The position numbers and the translations under genes are program-made. Shown in pieces: positions 1-10,400 of a stretch of 64,000 nt of DNA. The DNA comes from Petrolisthes cinctipes (lineage: Eukaryota > Arthropoda > Malacostraca > Decapoda > Porcellanidae). The notes beneath the pieces are model-generated. The model was given only the letters and a program-made list of their open reading frames with translations. It was not told the DNA's origin and did not search any database. The stretch spans positions 728,501-792,500 of the forward strand of contig JAWQEG010001547.1 in assembly GCA_033782935.1 (NCBI GenBank), written 5' to 3'. The stretch's first letter is position 1, and every line of letters begins with the position of its first letter.

Positions 1-1167
1 TTAGTACTGATTTGTCTAATCCTGGGCCATTAGAAAAAGAGCAAACCTGAGGAGTAGTACTTGGGTCAGTAATTGGGACCCATAGACGAGTCCCTGAAGC
101 ATCTGATATGTTAGAAGAAGATGAAGGTATATGAGCTGGGATATTCTTTGAAACAATTACATTGGTATTGTCCTGTACAACAGTGGTATCACTGACACGG
201 GCAGAGACATCAACATCCATAATACAGTTGGCAGAATCACTCCGCTGCTCAAGCAGGAGAGAAACTGAATCTTTTGAAGTCACAACATCCGTGGCATCCA
301 CATTAACTTCACGCCCCTCTGATGATCCCTAAGGAAGCTTGTGAGGAGGAACTTCTGTTGAATCAAGAGATTCATCAGAGCCACGAGAATGCTTCTGGTG
401 AATTTGAGAGGAACCACGAAGGCGTCTCTGTGGCAGTTTAGGTGACTTAAGTTTCCTTTTTGGAGAGCTTGTGGCAGCGTGAATCTCTACCACATGGACA
501 CCTTTAGCTAAAGTCTGAGAATTGTCATGAGTTGAAGGATCACCAGAATGAGTGTCTGATATAGTTTGCAAGACAGAGAAACTATTATGTAGTGTAACCT
601 TAGAAACGCTCTCACTAGAGTAAAAAGCAGCTGCTTCTTGAGAGGGTTGAGAGGGTGTTGCAACCGATTTAGGGCGAAGGGAGGAGGCGTATGTCTTCAC
701 ACCACCATCCTTCTGTCGCCTGAAGTTGAGTTGCCGTCTGGCACTACCAATGCTAATGAATTGGGTATTAGCCAAGTGGAGGATATCCTGCTCAAGGAGG
801 CACATGTTACATTGGCTAGAACGCAAGGGGTGAGCATCTCTGCAGTAAAAGCAGTAACTCTCTGACCGACACTCAGAAGTAAGATGTGAGTCAAGAGCAG
901 AACAATTACCACACCGGGAACGGTTGTTGCAGTTCCTCCTCCCATGACCAAACTCATGACAACAGAAACACTGTAGGGGACGCTCAACAAAAGGCTTCAC
1001 CTCAAAAGAGGTGGGGTTAATGCTAATGCGATCTGGGATATGCGAGTCATAGAAAGTGAGGATGATCATATTTTTACTGCCTTTCATCTTCGTTACTCGT
1101 TGGACACTGTCTGGGCACATAGCGAGAATGTCCTCTTCAGAGAATTTATACAGGTCCTCATTATATA
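1..1167 (-). pseudogene. non-LTR retrotransposon ORF1, C-terminal half (Jockey-like, zinc knuckles)
   Basis: This is the 3' half of a LINE ORF1 encoding an RNA-binding, gag-like protein that coats element RNA. Read on the minus strand from 1167, the frame is open through an ATG at 1120 and shows three cysteine-rich fingers: CX2CX4HX4C (CFCCHEFGHGRRNC), then CX2CX5HX4C, then CX2CX3HX6C. A basic/serine-rich tail follows. A TAG at 331-329 interrupts it, but the same frame stays open to the window edge, so the true end lies outside. The N-terminal half is at 6233-5685; the two are separated by an LTR element. Three knuckles followed by a hydrophilic tail is the usual layout of Jockey-type ORF1. 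The clade call is inference. Confidence 0.75.
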
Positions 1168-1609
1168 TGTGGTTTGATAGGTGTAGTTTTGGAGTGAATT
1201 GTACATAATGTAAATATGGGGGAAGTGAGATTGGTTGGCAACACTGGTTGGCATCACTGCTTGTGGGAGGACAGACAGGTGAGAGGGGCGAGTGTGATCA
1301 GAGACTGTGGATAGAAAGGTTGTAGGGTGACCACCTCTGTTGCTTTCTCTTTTGGGGTTTATATTATTATTGGTGGGTTGTTGGGGTTTGTATTTGTTAT
1401 TTGGCGTTGGCAGCGGGGTTTTGTTGCACTGTGATCGGATGTTGTGGGTCTTTTGGGCTGGGATTGGAGATTGGTGTGCGAGTGTTCAAACTGGGTATAA
1501 TTGAGTGAGTCGCTGGCGGCCAGTGATCACACACACATAGTAACTGCAGCTGTGAGAAGTAAGCAGTATCCTTGTGTTATTCTTCTTTTTTTTTTGTATT
1601 TTTGCCACA
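1168..1609 (+). repeat. 5' LTR
   Basis: Direct repeat of 442 bp with its partner at 5241-5684. It starts TGTGGTTTGATAGG and ends TTTTTGCCACA, the TG...CA signature. A T-run with a TTATTC context lies near its end. It is bounded on the left by ATATA. Confidence 0.92.
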
Positions 1610-1628
1610 AGCTATCTAGGCCTTTATA

Positions 1629-2420
1629 ATGGCTACTAATGTAAATCTTACTGACATAAGGCAGACTTGTGATGGGGCTGAGAACATAGTGGAATGGCTT
1701 GACAAGTTTGAATTGCTGGTAAAATTGAGAGATATCAAACAAGTGGAGACAGTGTTACCTATGTTCCTTGAAGGTAATGCTTTGGTGGTGTACACAGAGC
1801 TTAGTGATGATGATAAGAAATCAGTCAAGGCCATTAAGGAGGCACTGCTGAATGCGTTCTCCATTAATCTGTTTAGGGCCTATGAGCAGTTTTCTAAGCG
1901 GGTCTGGCGTGATGAGCCTGTTGATGTTTACATGACTGAACTACGAAAGCTGGCGTGGCTAGCCGGCATCACATCAGATAAGTTGCTTCTAAGAGCTTTT
2001 GTAGTGGGACTGCCGTCTGTGGTGTCGCGTGAGCTCAGAGCGACTGCCAATATTGAGAACTTAGCTTTGTCAGCTGTGGTCGAACGTGCAAGGGCGCTGA
2101 TGTCAGAGTTGATGGAGTGACCTTGTGCTGCAGTGGCTGCAAGGCAGTTTGCCGGTAGAAAAACTGGTTTCAGAGCTGAGGAGCGGGTGAGGAACTTCGC
2201 TGATAGAGACAAGCAAGCGGGGACCCAGGGTGAACGTCGATGTTATGAGTGCGGGGGACCTCATCTTGTCCGTAGTTGCCCAAAGAAGGACAGAGGGGTC
2301 AGAGAAGTGAAATGTTGGACGTGCGGAGGAATAGGACACCTGTCAAGGGCTTGCCCAAGTGGACAGGGAAACTTACAGAGAGGAGCTTGTGCGCCGGAAG
2401 CTCCTCAGGGTGTGGAGTAA
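1629..2420 (+). pseudogene. gag of the LTR element (one premature stop)
   Basis: Capsid/nucleocapsid protein of about 263 codons. The ATG at 1629 is only 19 nt after the 5' LTR. The first 163 codons form a helical capsid-like domain. A TGA at 2118-2120 breaks the frame, which then continues with two zinc knuckles: CX2CX3HX4C (CYECGGPH, near codon 205) and canonical CX2CX4HX4C (CWTCGGIGH, near codon 229). The natural end is TAA at 2418-2420. The 3' end overlaps the pol frame, and a frameshift signal lies in the overlap at 2366-2406. The TGA could be a mutated CGA. Confidence 0.85.
2366..2406 (+). promoter_or_regulatory. -1 ribosomal frameshift signal, gag to pol
   Basis: The heptamer G GGA AAC (2366-2372) sits in the gag reading phase as X XXY YYZ, the form needed for tandem -1 slippage. 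After a 7-nt spacer (2373-2379) there is a perfect 9-bp stem, GAGGAGCTT (2380-2388) with AAGCTCCTC (2398-2406), and a 9-nt loop. The pol frame is exactly -1 relative to gag and is open across the site. Activity is inferred from this architecture and has not been shown. Confidence 0.75.
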
Positions 2421-5221
2421 CGGCGCTTCTGTTGATTGATGGTGTTGTGGAAGGAAGGTAAGCAAGAGTGTTGGTGGACACAGGATGTTCGAGGACTGTG
2501 GTTGCATCCTGGGTGATTAGTGATTTTGATGCGTGGAAGGGGATTGTGGTTGGAGATGATGGGCACGAAGTGCCGAGCATGGGGAATACAATTGTGTCGA
2601 TTGAGGTGGACGGACTGATCGCTGATGTTAATTGCGTGGTTATGGGACATCTTATAGACGGTGTGGATGCAATTTTGGGAATGGATTTTATTCAGTTAGC
2701 TGGTGGGCTTGAATGGAAGCATGGCAAGGTCAGGTTCCTGAGTGTAAGAAATAGAGAGGACGGGAGGCAGCTGAAATTAGACAGGAAGGCTCGAGCAGCG
2801 GTTAGTCGAGCAAAACCGGTGCCGATGCTAACTATGGAAGACAAAGACTTTGAGGCTAGATTTGACGGTAAATCGTGGACAGTGAGGTGGCATTGGAGAG
2901 ATGGACAGCCGCCTGTGTTGATCAATGAAGTTGACTGCTATAGGAGTGCCAAGACAGAGCAAGTAAAGGAGAAAATGGAAGAAGAGGTGAAGACTTGGAT
3001 TAAAAGGGGGTGGATGAAGAGGTGTGAGGATCAGAGCAATGGGAAAGGGATCCTACCTCTTCTAGCAGTGGTGCAAGCTAATAAGGACAAGGTTAGACCG
3101 GTTCTGGACTTCAGGGAACTGAACAGGCATGTGGAGAGCCATCCAGGTGTTGATGTGGCAGTATGTACAGAAATGCTGAGGAAGTGGAGGTGAATTTCGG
3201 AACATTTGAAGCTAGTGGACCTGAAGTCAGCGTATCTACAAATTCGGGTGGACGAGACCTTATGGTCATATCAGAGGATTAATTTTGATGGAGTTCTGTA
3301 CTATCTGACCAGACTTGGATTCGGGTTGAGCAGTGCACCAAAGATAATGACAAAGATCCTTAATAAAGTGCTGTCACAGGATGAGCGGATAAGAAAGGGG
3401 ACAAGCAGTTATATTGATGACATTATAGTCAATGAAGATATTGTATCAGCAGGAGAGGTAGTTAAACATCTTGAGTGCTACGGGTTGGAGACAAAGGCGC
3501 CTGAGGACTTAGAAGGAGGAAGGGTCCTGGGTCTTGCGCTGGTCAAGGACCAGAATGGTGAACTGTTATTTGGTAGGGGTAACACTCTGCCGGATGTAGC
3601 GGGTGTTGAATCATTAACTCGTCGTGAGTTGTTCTCTGCATGTGGGAGGATCGTGGGGCATTATCCTGTGTGTGGATGGCTCAGAGTAGCATGCAGTTTT
3701 ATGAAGAGAGTATGTGAAGGAGAAAGATGGGATGATGATGTGGGAGAGAGAGCTATGGGCAGGATGAGGGACCTGTTGGCCAAGTTGGCTGTAGAAGATC
3801 CAGTGAAGGGGAGGTTCCATGTGTCACCTTGTGAAAGGGGTCGTGTGTGGTGCGATGCTAGCAGCTTGGCTTTGGGGGTTGCAGTTGAGATTGGGGGACA
3901 GACTGTTGAGGATGCTGTATGGTTACGGAAAAAAGATGATTCAGGCCACATTAATATTGCAGAGTTGGACGCGGTGGTCAAAGGTGTGAATTTGGCCTTG
4001 TGGTGGGGGCTGAAATCTGTAGAAATAATGACAGATTCGATGACGGTGCTGAGGTGGTTGAGAACTGTTCTTGATGACGAAAACAGAGTTAGAGTTACTG
4101 GGATGTCAGAAATGCTGGTCAGAAGGAGATTATCGGTTTTGTGAGATCTTGTTTGTGAATTGGGTGTGAAGATGACAGTGTCTTTCACCCCTTCAGAGAA
4201 GAACAGAGCTGATGCGCTAACTAGAGTGCCAAAATCCTGGCTGGGTGAGGTGGAGGTAGCGTCGGTGGTTGACATTCAGGATTTGCACTCGAAGCATCAC
4301 TTTGGAGTGGACAGAACTCTGTACCTAACTAGGTTGGTGGATCCATCAGTAAAGAGGGAATGTGTTGAGTCTGTTGTGAGGTCATGCAGGCAGTGCCAGA
4401 CTATCGACCCAGCACCATCGAACCATGTTCTGGGGGAAATAAGTGTACCTGAGAATTGGGCCAGGCTAGCGTTAGATGTGACACACTTTCAAGGAAGAGC
4501 ATATCTCACAGTTGTGGATTGTGGACTGAGTAGATTTGCAGTGTGGCGGGAGGTGGCTTCGGAGAACGCTCGTGAGATCTGTGGTCATATGACACAAATA
4601 TTTTTGGAGAGAGGGACCCCCAATGAGGTTCTGATGGACAATAGCACAGCGTTCCGGTCCCATCAGTTTGCGGAGGCTTGCAGGGAGTGGAACATAACTC
4701 GGAGGTTCCGGGCAGCTTATCGACCGTCAGGGAATGGGATTGCTGAGTGCATGCACCGTACTATAAATTCTATGGCCGCAAGATCTGGGAAGAGTCCGTT
4801 GAAAAGGGTGTTTTGGTACAACCTGGCAGCAAGGGAGGGTGTTAATGGAGAGATGGCTCCTGCGAAGGTACTTCATAAGTATTCGTGGAGACACCCTGCC
4901 CTTAAGAGAGAAAGGGAACAAAATGTGATTCATTCAAGATTTAGTGTTGGGGACCCGGTGGTTGTGAAACCGGCTGATAGGCGGTGTACGACAGGGTGGG
5001 CTGATGGAAAGGTGACTGGGATTACATCAGAGAATACCATAGAGGTGGATGGTGTCCCACGCCATGTGCTTGATGTCCGTCGTCTGTTCCTAGATGGGGA
5101 GTCGGACGAGGAACATACAAACGAGCCAGATGATGTTATAGCCCAGGAAGTTCAGGAGGCGCCTAGGCGTTCAGAGCGCGCCAGACGCCCGCCGGCATGG
5201 CTATCTGATTATGAATATTGA
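2373..5221 (+). pseudogene. pol: protease, RT, RNase H, integrase (three in-frame stops)
   Basis: A single frame, read after the -1 shift. Protease: LVDTGCS at about 2471. RT: LDFRELN at about 3106 and the catalytic YIDD at 3410-3421. RNase H: acidic residues in CDAS (about 3850), AELDAV and TDSMTV, then RADALTR. Integrase: an HHCC-type head with CRQC (about 4385), then D in ALDVTHF, D in LMDNSTAF and E in GIAECMHRT, and an SH3-like tail. The frame is broken by TAA 2459-2461, TGA 3191-3193 and TGA 4142-4144. Each lies between recognisable, uninterrupted domain sequence, so these are point lesions and not gene ends. The stop at 5219-5221 is the natural end, 19 nt before the 3' LTR. Confidence 0.88.
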
Positions 5222-5231
5222 TAAAGAGATC

Positions 5232-5240
5232 ATGGGGGGA
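5232..5240 (+). other. polypurine tract of the LTR element
   Basis: ATGGGGGGA lies directly before the 3' LTR, where the primer for plus-strand DNA synthesis is expected in LTR elements. Confidence 0.65.
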
Positions 5241-5684
5241 TGTGGTTTGATAGGTGTAGTTTTGGAGTGAATTGTACATAATGTAAATATAGGGGAAGTG
5301 AGATTGGTTGTCAACACTGGTTGGCATCACTGCTTGTGGGAGGACAGACAGGTGAGAGGGGCGAGTGTGATCAGAGACTGTGGATAGAGAGGTTGTAGGG
5401 TGGCCACCTCTGTTGCTTTCTTTTTCAGGGTTTATCTTATTATTGGTGGGTTGTTGAGGTTTGTATTTGTTATTCGGCGTTGGCAGCGGGGTTTTGCTGC
5501 ACTGTGATCGGATGCTGTGGGTCTTTTGAGCTGGGATTGGAGATTGGTGTGTGAGTTTTCAAACTGGGTATAATTGAGTGAGTCGCTGGCGGCCGGTGAT
5601 CACACACACATAGTAACTGCAGCTGTGAGAGGTAAGCAGTATCCTTGTGTTATTCTTCTTCTGTTTTTTTGTATTTTTGCCACA
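5241..5684 (+). repeat. 3' LTR
   Basis: 444-bp partner of 1168-1609. It is followed by the ATATA duplication (5685-5689) and then by the interrupted LINE ORF1. The differences from the 5' LTR are scattered substitutions plus a small length change in the terminal T-run. Confidence 0.92.
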
Positions 5685-6233
5685 ATATATACGCCCCTTG
5701 CTATAATTAAATGTTCGATGTGGTTTAATAGATTCAAACATGCTATCAGAAAGACAGGGGAGATTGAGGAGCATCATGGCCTGTGTAAGATCTTTGGCTC
5801 TGATTAAAACGCCCATACCATATTTCTTTAGGTGGCCCATTGGTAATAATCCAATTTCTTTTTCCAGATACCGGGAAGCATGGATAAGGTTACCACGTCC
5901 CTCCCTGTAGTAAGCCACAAACCAAAAGGGTGTAGGAACCCAACGTTCCTTTGGGACATGCTCTACAGAGTCATCAAATATGTTAGGGCAGTAGTCATTG
6001 TCACCGTCAACTACATTGGTGGACCGCATCATCTGAACTTTACAATGAGTATCCCCTACAGTCAGAGAATCTTTTGCTTCAAATGCTGCTTTGGCAGCAG
6101 CATTTGTATTGAAAGTAATATAGCACCGATTAGACCTACAATCACTGTCATATGTGATTCGGATATGAAGAACTACTCGAAAACACTTTAAAAATGGAGT
6201 GGATAGCGCCATAGGAAAAGGATGCAAGTACAT
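5685..6233 (-). pseudogene. non-LTR retrotransposon ORF1, N-terminal half
   Basis: This is the upstream half of the same LINE ORF1 as 1167-1. It is open on the minus strand from 6233; a second ATG lies a few codons in, and the true start is undecided. It encodes a basic domain of about 180 residues with no knuckle, consistent with the RRM-like region preceding the fingers in such proteins. The open frame runs on into the inserted LTR as junk. If the LTR element and one copy of ATATA are removed, the codon ending at 5685 joins the codon starting at 1162 in frame, which proves the two halves were one gene. Confidence 0.75.
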
Positions 6234-7006
6234 TCGTTAACATTAACGTGTCAAAATCGCTAACAGGGTTCGTCGAAACACACACCCGACCTGCTAGGTC
6301 TAGTCTTATTTGCAGCTTTCTGCATACTACTACGACCAGTGAGTGATGTCTCGCGGGCCTAGTCGACCACCGCTCGAGGAAGAGATTGGGACTTTTATTT
6401 ATCCATATATCATTTTTTTATTTAATGTTGTTGGCCCCAGGAGCCAAGAGCTACTACCTACCGGGCAGATGAGGGGACCGAGCGCTGGTCACCGTGGGCG
6501 GGATACCTTTTCCCCCACGGGGCCACTCGTTTTAAAATGCAGCCCCAATGGCTCGAAAGTTTGCCCACGACGGTGCTGAGACCCCCTTCCCTAACATCTC
6601 CCAGCCCAGAAACCAACCATCCAACATAGGACGGCCCCTAGAGGGCGGTCCCTCCGGAGGGCAACACTCTTGGTCCGTACTGGCAGCCTAATGAATGGGA
6701 ACCATTTAGTCTGGTCTCTCACTGGCGACCTTACTAGCATGGGAAGCCCTCTCTCCCGAAATCGGGGCAGAGCAGGGGCAGGAACCCCCTCTATCCTAGC
6801 TCGCCAGGTCTCAGAGACACGCAAGCCCCCCCCACCACGTCAAGGCAGTTCCCATTTGGGGGGTAGTCTTATAAGTAACCTCTCTTAATAGTGTCTATAA
6901 ATTCTTAACTCAGTGCAGTTCATAATTCTCCTTTACTTGTAGGTTAAGAGAAGTTTAAAGGAAGACTAGTGGTGAGGTTTTTAATCTGGTTTATTTTATG
7001 GCTATT
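6234..7006. other. no gene recognised; possible LINE 5' leader and an old 3' UTR
   Basis: Short open frames here (for example 6343-6579) show no motif. The part next to 6233 is where the 5' leader of the minus-strand LINE would lie. 6470-6850 is GC-rich. The stretch before 7007 is AT-rich and may be the 3' UTR of the LINE tail at 7007-7366. Confidence 0.3.
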
Positions 7007-7366
7007 CTATAAGTAGCTTATTGGGAACCAATTATTTTGTTGTCTTTCCATTGTTTCAGTTGTTAATTCATTCAAGTTATTGCTCATTTCAAGTGTTGAT
7101 ATTTTTCCGCATATGTCATTTGATCTTTCTAGCAGTAAATGTTTTAATTTTGGAAGATTTGCACGGTTGTGTAGTTCTTCATTGGTTATTATTTGGGGAT
7201 ATTTTATGTTGAAAATGAATGTTAACGGTTTATTTTGAATTATTTGAAGATAGTTTAAAGTTGTTTTCTTCATGGTTATTTGTCGTATGGGTGGATATAC
7301 TATTATCGACCTTATTAATGCCAAATATAGTTTTCTTTTATTTTTTGTGTTAAGTCTGAGACAGTA
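7007..7366 (-). pseudogene. LINE reverse transcriptase C-terminal tail (Jockey-like)
   Basis: About 120 residues with the pattern found after the RT thumb in Jockey-type LINEs: a basic stretch with LYLALIRSIIVY, then a linker with LQIIQNKPL, then NEELHNRANLPKLKHLL. No palm motifs are present, so this is a 5'-truncated or interrupted copy. The upstream end abuts a gypsy LTR at about 7366; the exact junction is blurred because both sides contain a CTTCCTTAC-like sequence. Confidence 0.6.
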
Positions 7367-7931
7367 AGGAAGCTCCTTATGCATCTACCTTATGCAACAG
7401 ACTCTAGAATACACCGTACAGTTTATTGGTAACATACAAGAGTTCAGTACATATGATATAGAGAAGGCCAGTCTGCCACTGTAGCATCGTGGAGAGTCGG
7501 TAGTTGCAGGGCCGCTTGTGTTGTAGTGTAGAACAGGGGTACAGCATGTGGTCGGAGTGGGAACACGTGGAATGCAGGTGTGAGACGACGGCAGGAATAG
7601 GGCTGGTCCTTCCACCTCGGTAGCTCGCTGGTTAGTCTACTATACAAGCGCCGCTGCACTCTTTATCTCCTTGCTTCAGGTTCTCGTATGTAGCATCACT
7701 CACATGATCACGCCATCACCTGACCTGCTGCACCAACTTTGGTTCATACCTGGAGGAGGCTGGCGGCTGGGTTCCCAAGAGTACGTTATGCTGAGCCAGG
7801 AGACGGGATTAACGAAACCGCCAGACTGTGGCTTGTCTGGGATGGAGAGAGTACAAAGGAACAGGGAGCGGCATACCAGCACATGGAATATATATAGAGA
7901 AATATAGAGTGGTGCATATGGCGCCACTACA
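7367..7931 (-). repeat. 3' LTR of gypsy copy A
   Basis: On the minus strand it begins TGTAGTGGCGCCATATGC at 7931, right after a G-run polypurine tract (gaagagggggggtaa type). It contains the polyadenylation context CCAATAAACTGTAC and GTATTCTAGAGTCTGTT, shared with the LTRs at 44006-44542 and 49267-49506. The left end is approximate (7363-7380). Confidence 0.75.
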
Positions 7932-9110
7932 TTACCCCCCCTCTTCCCAACCGAGTGAATTTTTTAGGGGAGAGGGGAAGGCTCAATACATACAAATTAA
8001 CAATTAACATAGCAACAACATCAAAACTATATATATATATATATATCTACAGGTGATAACACATAAAATATAGGGAATAAATGTTGTACAGATGTGTACG
8101 GGTAATGTGTGGGGTGGGGGGCTAGCTGCAAGTGAGTGTTATTAGTAGTAGGGACTGTGTGTGTGTGTATGTATGTCTGTGTTGTACAGGGCAGCCACAT
8201 ATTTACTTGGGCGCCGTATCGTGCGCCCCGAGCGGGAGGTGAAGCCATCAGGGACCATCATCGGTTCGTCGTGCCGCCGCTCCTGACATGGTGAAGGTGG
8301 TGTAGCAGGGCGAGGTGAGGGAGTGCACCATCGAGGAGGGATGGCAGGACGAGGAGACGTGGCTGGGATGGTGTGGATGATGGGTGGCAATTCCTGTGGA
8401 AGACTAGAAGGGATTATGGTTATTGAGTCATGGTCGGGTAACGGGTCATCAGGCCTAGGAGTAGGGGTAGACAGGTGAGAGTCAAGTAAGGGTAGGGGAG
8501 TGGGGTGTGGCGCAGCGTGAGGTGGGGTGGAGGAGGGGTGGTGTCAGGTAGGTCTGGGGTGTTGATAGGGGCAATGAGGGGTATGGGTAACAAAGGAATG
8601 TCAGGAGACGGTGGCGGTTGAGGTGAGGGCAGTGGTGAGGAATCTGAAGAGGTAGTGGGAGGAGGTGGTGGGATATGAGGTTGGGAATGGATAGAAGATG
8701 GTGCGCATGTGGGTTGAGGTGAGTGATTATGAGGGGTAGTAGGTGAAAGGTGAGTAGGTGATGGGGGAATGGGTATGGTGGTGCTGGGCGAAGTAGATGG
8801 TTGTGGTTGATGGGGGTGGGAGTCATGTGTACGTGTGGTATGATGTAGCGAGGTGTTTGGAGGTGAGTGGTATGTATGCGTATGTGTTGGCATGTGAGTG
8901 TGGTTGTTGGTTGTGAGTGAAGTTGGTGTGTGAGGCTGGTGGAGGGGCGGTTGTTATGTGTGTATAGTACGGTGTGGTGGAGTGGGTAGAGATGCGTAGT
9001 GTATTCACGTGGGCACTGCGCGAAGTGTAGGTAGGAGTGGTGGTCGTCGTTGAATGTGAGGCGGGTAGTGTGTAAGAGGGACCGTTGAAGAAGAGAAAGA
9101 GTACGTGCCT
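7932..9110 (-). pseudogene. pol C-terminal extension of gypsy copy A (Pro/Thr/His-rich)
   Basis: Low-complexity Pro/Thr/His/Ser-rich coding remnant in shifting frames, ending with a short conserved block FTSRSGRTIRRPSKYV near 8260-8190. The same block, as FTSRSGRIIKRPAKYV, ends pol in copy B (48920-48990). The upstream GPY/F-type module is missing at the 9110 break. Gypsy pol proteins often carry a variable tail and a basic terminal motif after integrase; its role is unknown. Confidence 0.6.
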
Positions 9111-9368
9111 GCAAATGTGTATTACTCCCTTAAAAGAAAAGGAATCGAAGGCATTTGGTACAATTGAGAGCAGATGACTCGAGGCCACCCCTTCCACCAC
9201 CTTGTCGTAATAAGTTGCTCACCTTGATTGGCAACAGTGAGTTTTCATGGATCTTCTACTCACGGGTTCAGTTTGTTGTCGTTTAGAAATGTAGGTCTCT
9301 ACGTGTCTGACTCCGTCTGATTTTATTTCATTTGATTATATAAATAGTTATTCAGGTGTGCACATTGA

Positions 9369-9610
9369 ACTGGTATGGCCATGTAATGTGAAGAGATCAA
9401 GAGTATATAGGGAGAAGAGTAATGAACATGGAGGTGGAAGGGAGCAGAGAAAGAGGAAGACCGAAATTTAGATGGAAAGACAAGCTGAAGGAAGATATGC
9501 AGGAGAAATGTTTAAGAGATGACCACACGAGAGACAGAGCGGAATGGAAAAGACTAGTGAGGAACAGCGACCCAGTATAGAAATGGGAACAAGCTGAAGA
9601 AGAAGTAAAA
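9369..9610 (+). mobile_element. 5'-truncated RTE-type LINE 3' end with 15-bp target duplication
   Basis: It encodes the last 70 or so residues of an endonuclease-RT protein (pattern LNWYGHVM..RDQEY..RRVMNMEVEG, then RGRPKFRWKDKLKEDM and RAEWKRLVRNSDP), ending at TAG 9578-9580. One in-frame TGA at 9389-9391 replaces a likely CGA. A short GAA-rich tail follows. The flanks are identical: AGGTGTGCACATTGA at 9354-9368 and 9611-9625, the hallmark of target-primed insertion with 5' truncation. Confidence 0.85.
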
Positions 9611-9797
9611 AGGTGTGCACATTGACAATGCCTTACTAAATGGATATGAGTTATGTTTCAAAAAGAGGTTAATTTAATTATTAAGCACAATAACATTATT
9701 GATGTCAAGAATTAGATTTTGGAGCAGTCAGTTATCCTCATCAAATTCTTTAATGTAAGTTCCTTCAAATTTACCAACACTGTAGTATTCCCTTAAT

Positions 9798-10400
9798 TTG
9801 AATCTAGAAAAAAAGGCTCATTATTTTACCTTAAGACCTCTGTACAGGGGTCTCATCCGCCGCTGTATGGAGTATGGCTATCATGTGTTGGGTGGCACAA
9901 CCTTCACAACACTCCTGGACAAAGTGGAATCAAAGGCCTTTTGTTTCATCAACTCTCCCCCTATTACTGATTCACTACAATCTCTCTTCGCTGCAATGTT
10001 GCATCACTTTCTCTCTTCTATCGCTATTACACTGGACATTGCTCTTCTGAACTCTCTCAATGTATACTTCCTCCCCTTAGGAGAGCATGCAAAAATGGCC
10101 AAGGCTCTCGCTCTCACCCCTTTTCTGTCCAACTCCCTAATGCAAGAGTTAACCGGTACTATCAGTCTTTCATATACACAACTGGTCAACTCTGGAACAC
10201 TCTACCTTCATCTATCTTTCCACCATACTATGACTTATGTTCCTTCAAACGCAATGTGTCTAGGCATCTCGAACGAAACTGGACATGATTTTGAACTACT
10301 CCTGTATTTTTATAGATGTACTGTATAGATAAGGACGATGAGCTTTTGGTCCTCTTCTTTTTTTAATAAAGACAAAAACTTCGTTTTTACCACGCCACTG
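9798..10400 (+). pseudogene. LINE RT C-terminal remnant and 3' end
   Basis: The start of the open frame shows LRPLYRGLIRRCMEYGYHV, the conserved segment after the RT thumb. After a frame change, the region 10140-10290 reads as NARVNRYYQSFIYT and LWNTLPSSIFPPYYD, a C-terminal signature of CR1/Jockey-like LINEs. An AATAAA (10364-10369) lies near its end. Palm motifs are absent and at least one frameshift is present. Confidence 0.6.

Larger units (their letters stand above)
1168..5684 (+). mobile_element. LTR retrotransposon (Ty3/gypsy-like) inserted in a LINE ORF1
   Basis: This is a complete provirus-like element: two LTRs beginning TGTGG and ending CCACA, gag with two knuckles, then protease, RT, RNase H and integrase, and a G-rich polypurine stretch before the 3' LTR. 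It is flanked by the 5-bp duplication ATATA (1163-1167 and 5685-5689). The domain order PR-RT-RH-IN fits Ty3/gypsy and also BEL/Pao. The GIAE..HRT integrase context favours gypsy, but I cannot fix the clade. By eye the LTRs differ at about 19 positions in 442 (about 4%), and the coding region has four in-frame stops, so the insertion is old and dead. Confidence 0.9.

Noticed and set aside
1616..4275. Minus-strand frames opposite the LTR element (for example 4275-3661)
   Set aside because: Shadows of the plus-strand gag and pol, which carry clear motifs.
8420..9114. Several Pro/Thr/His-rich long frames on the minus strand treated as separate genes
   Set aside because: They overlap in different frames and are parts of one low-complexity pol tail of gypsy copy A.
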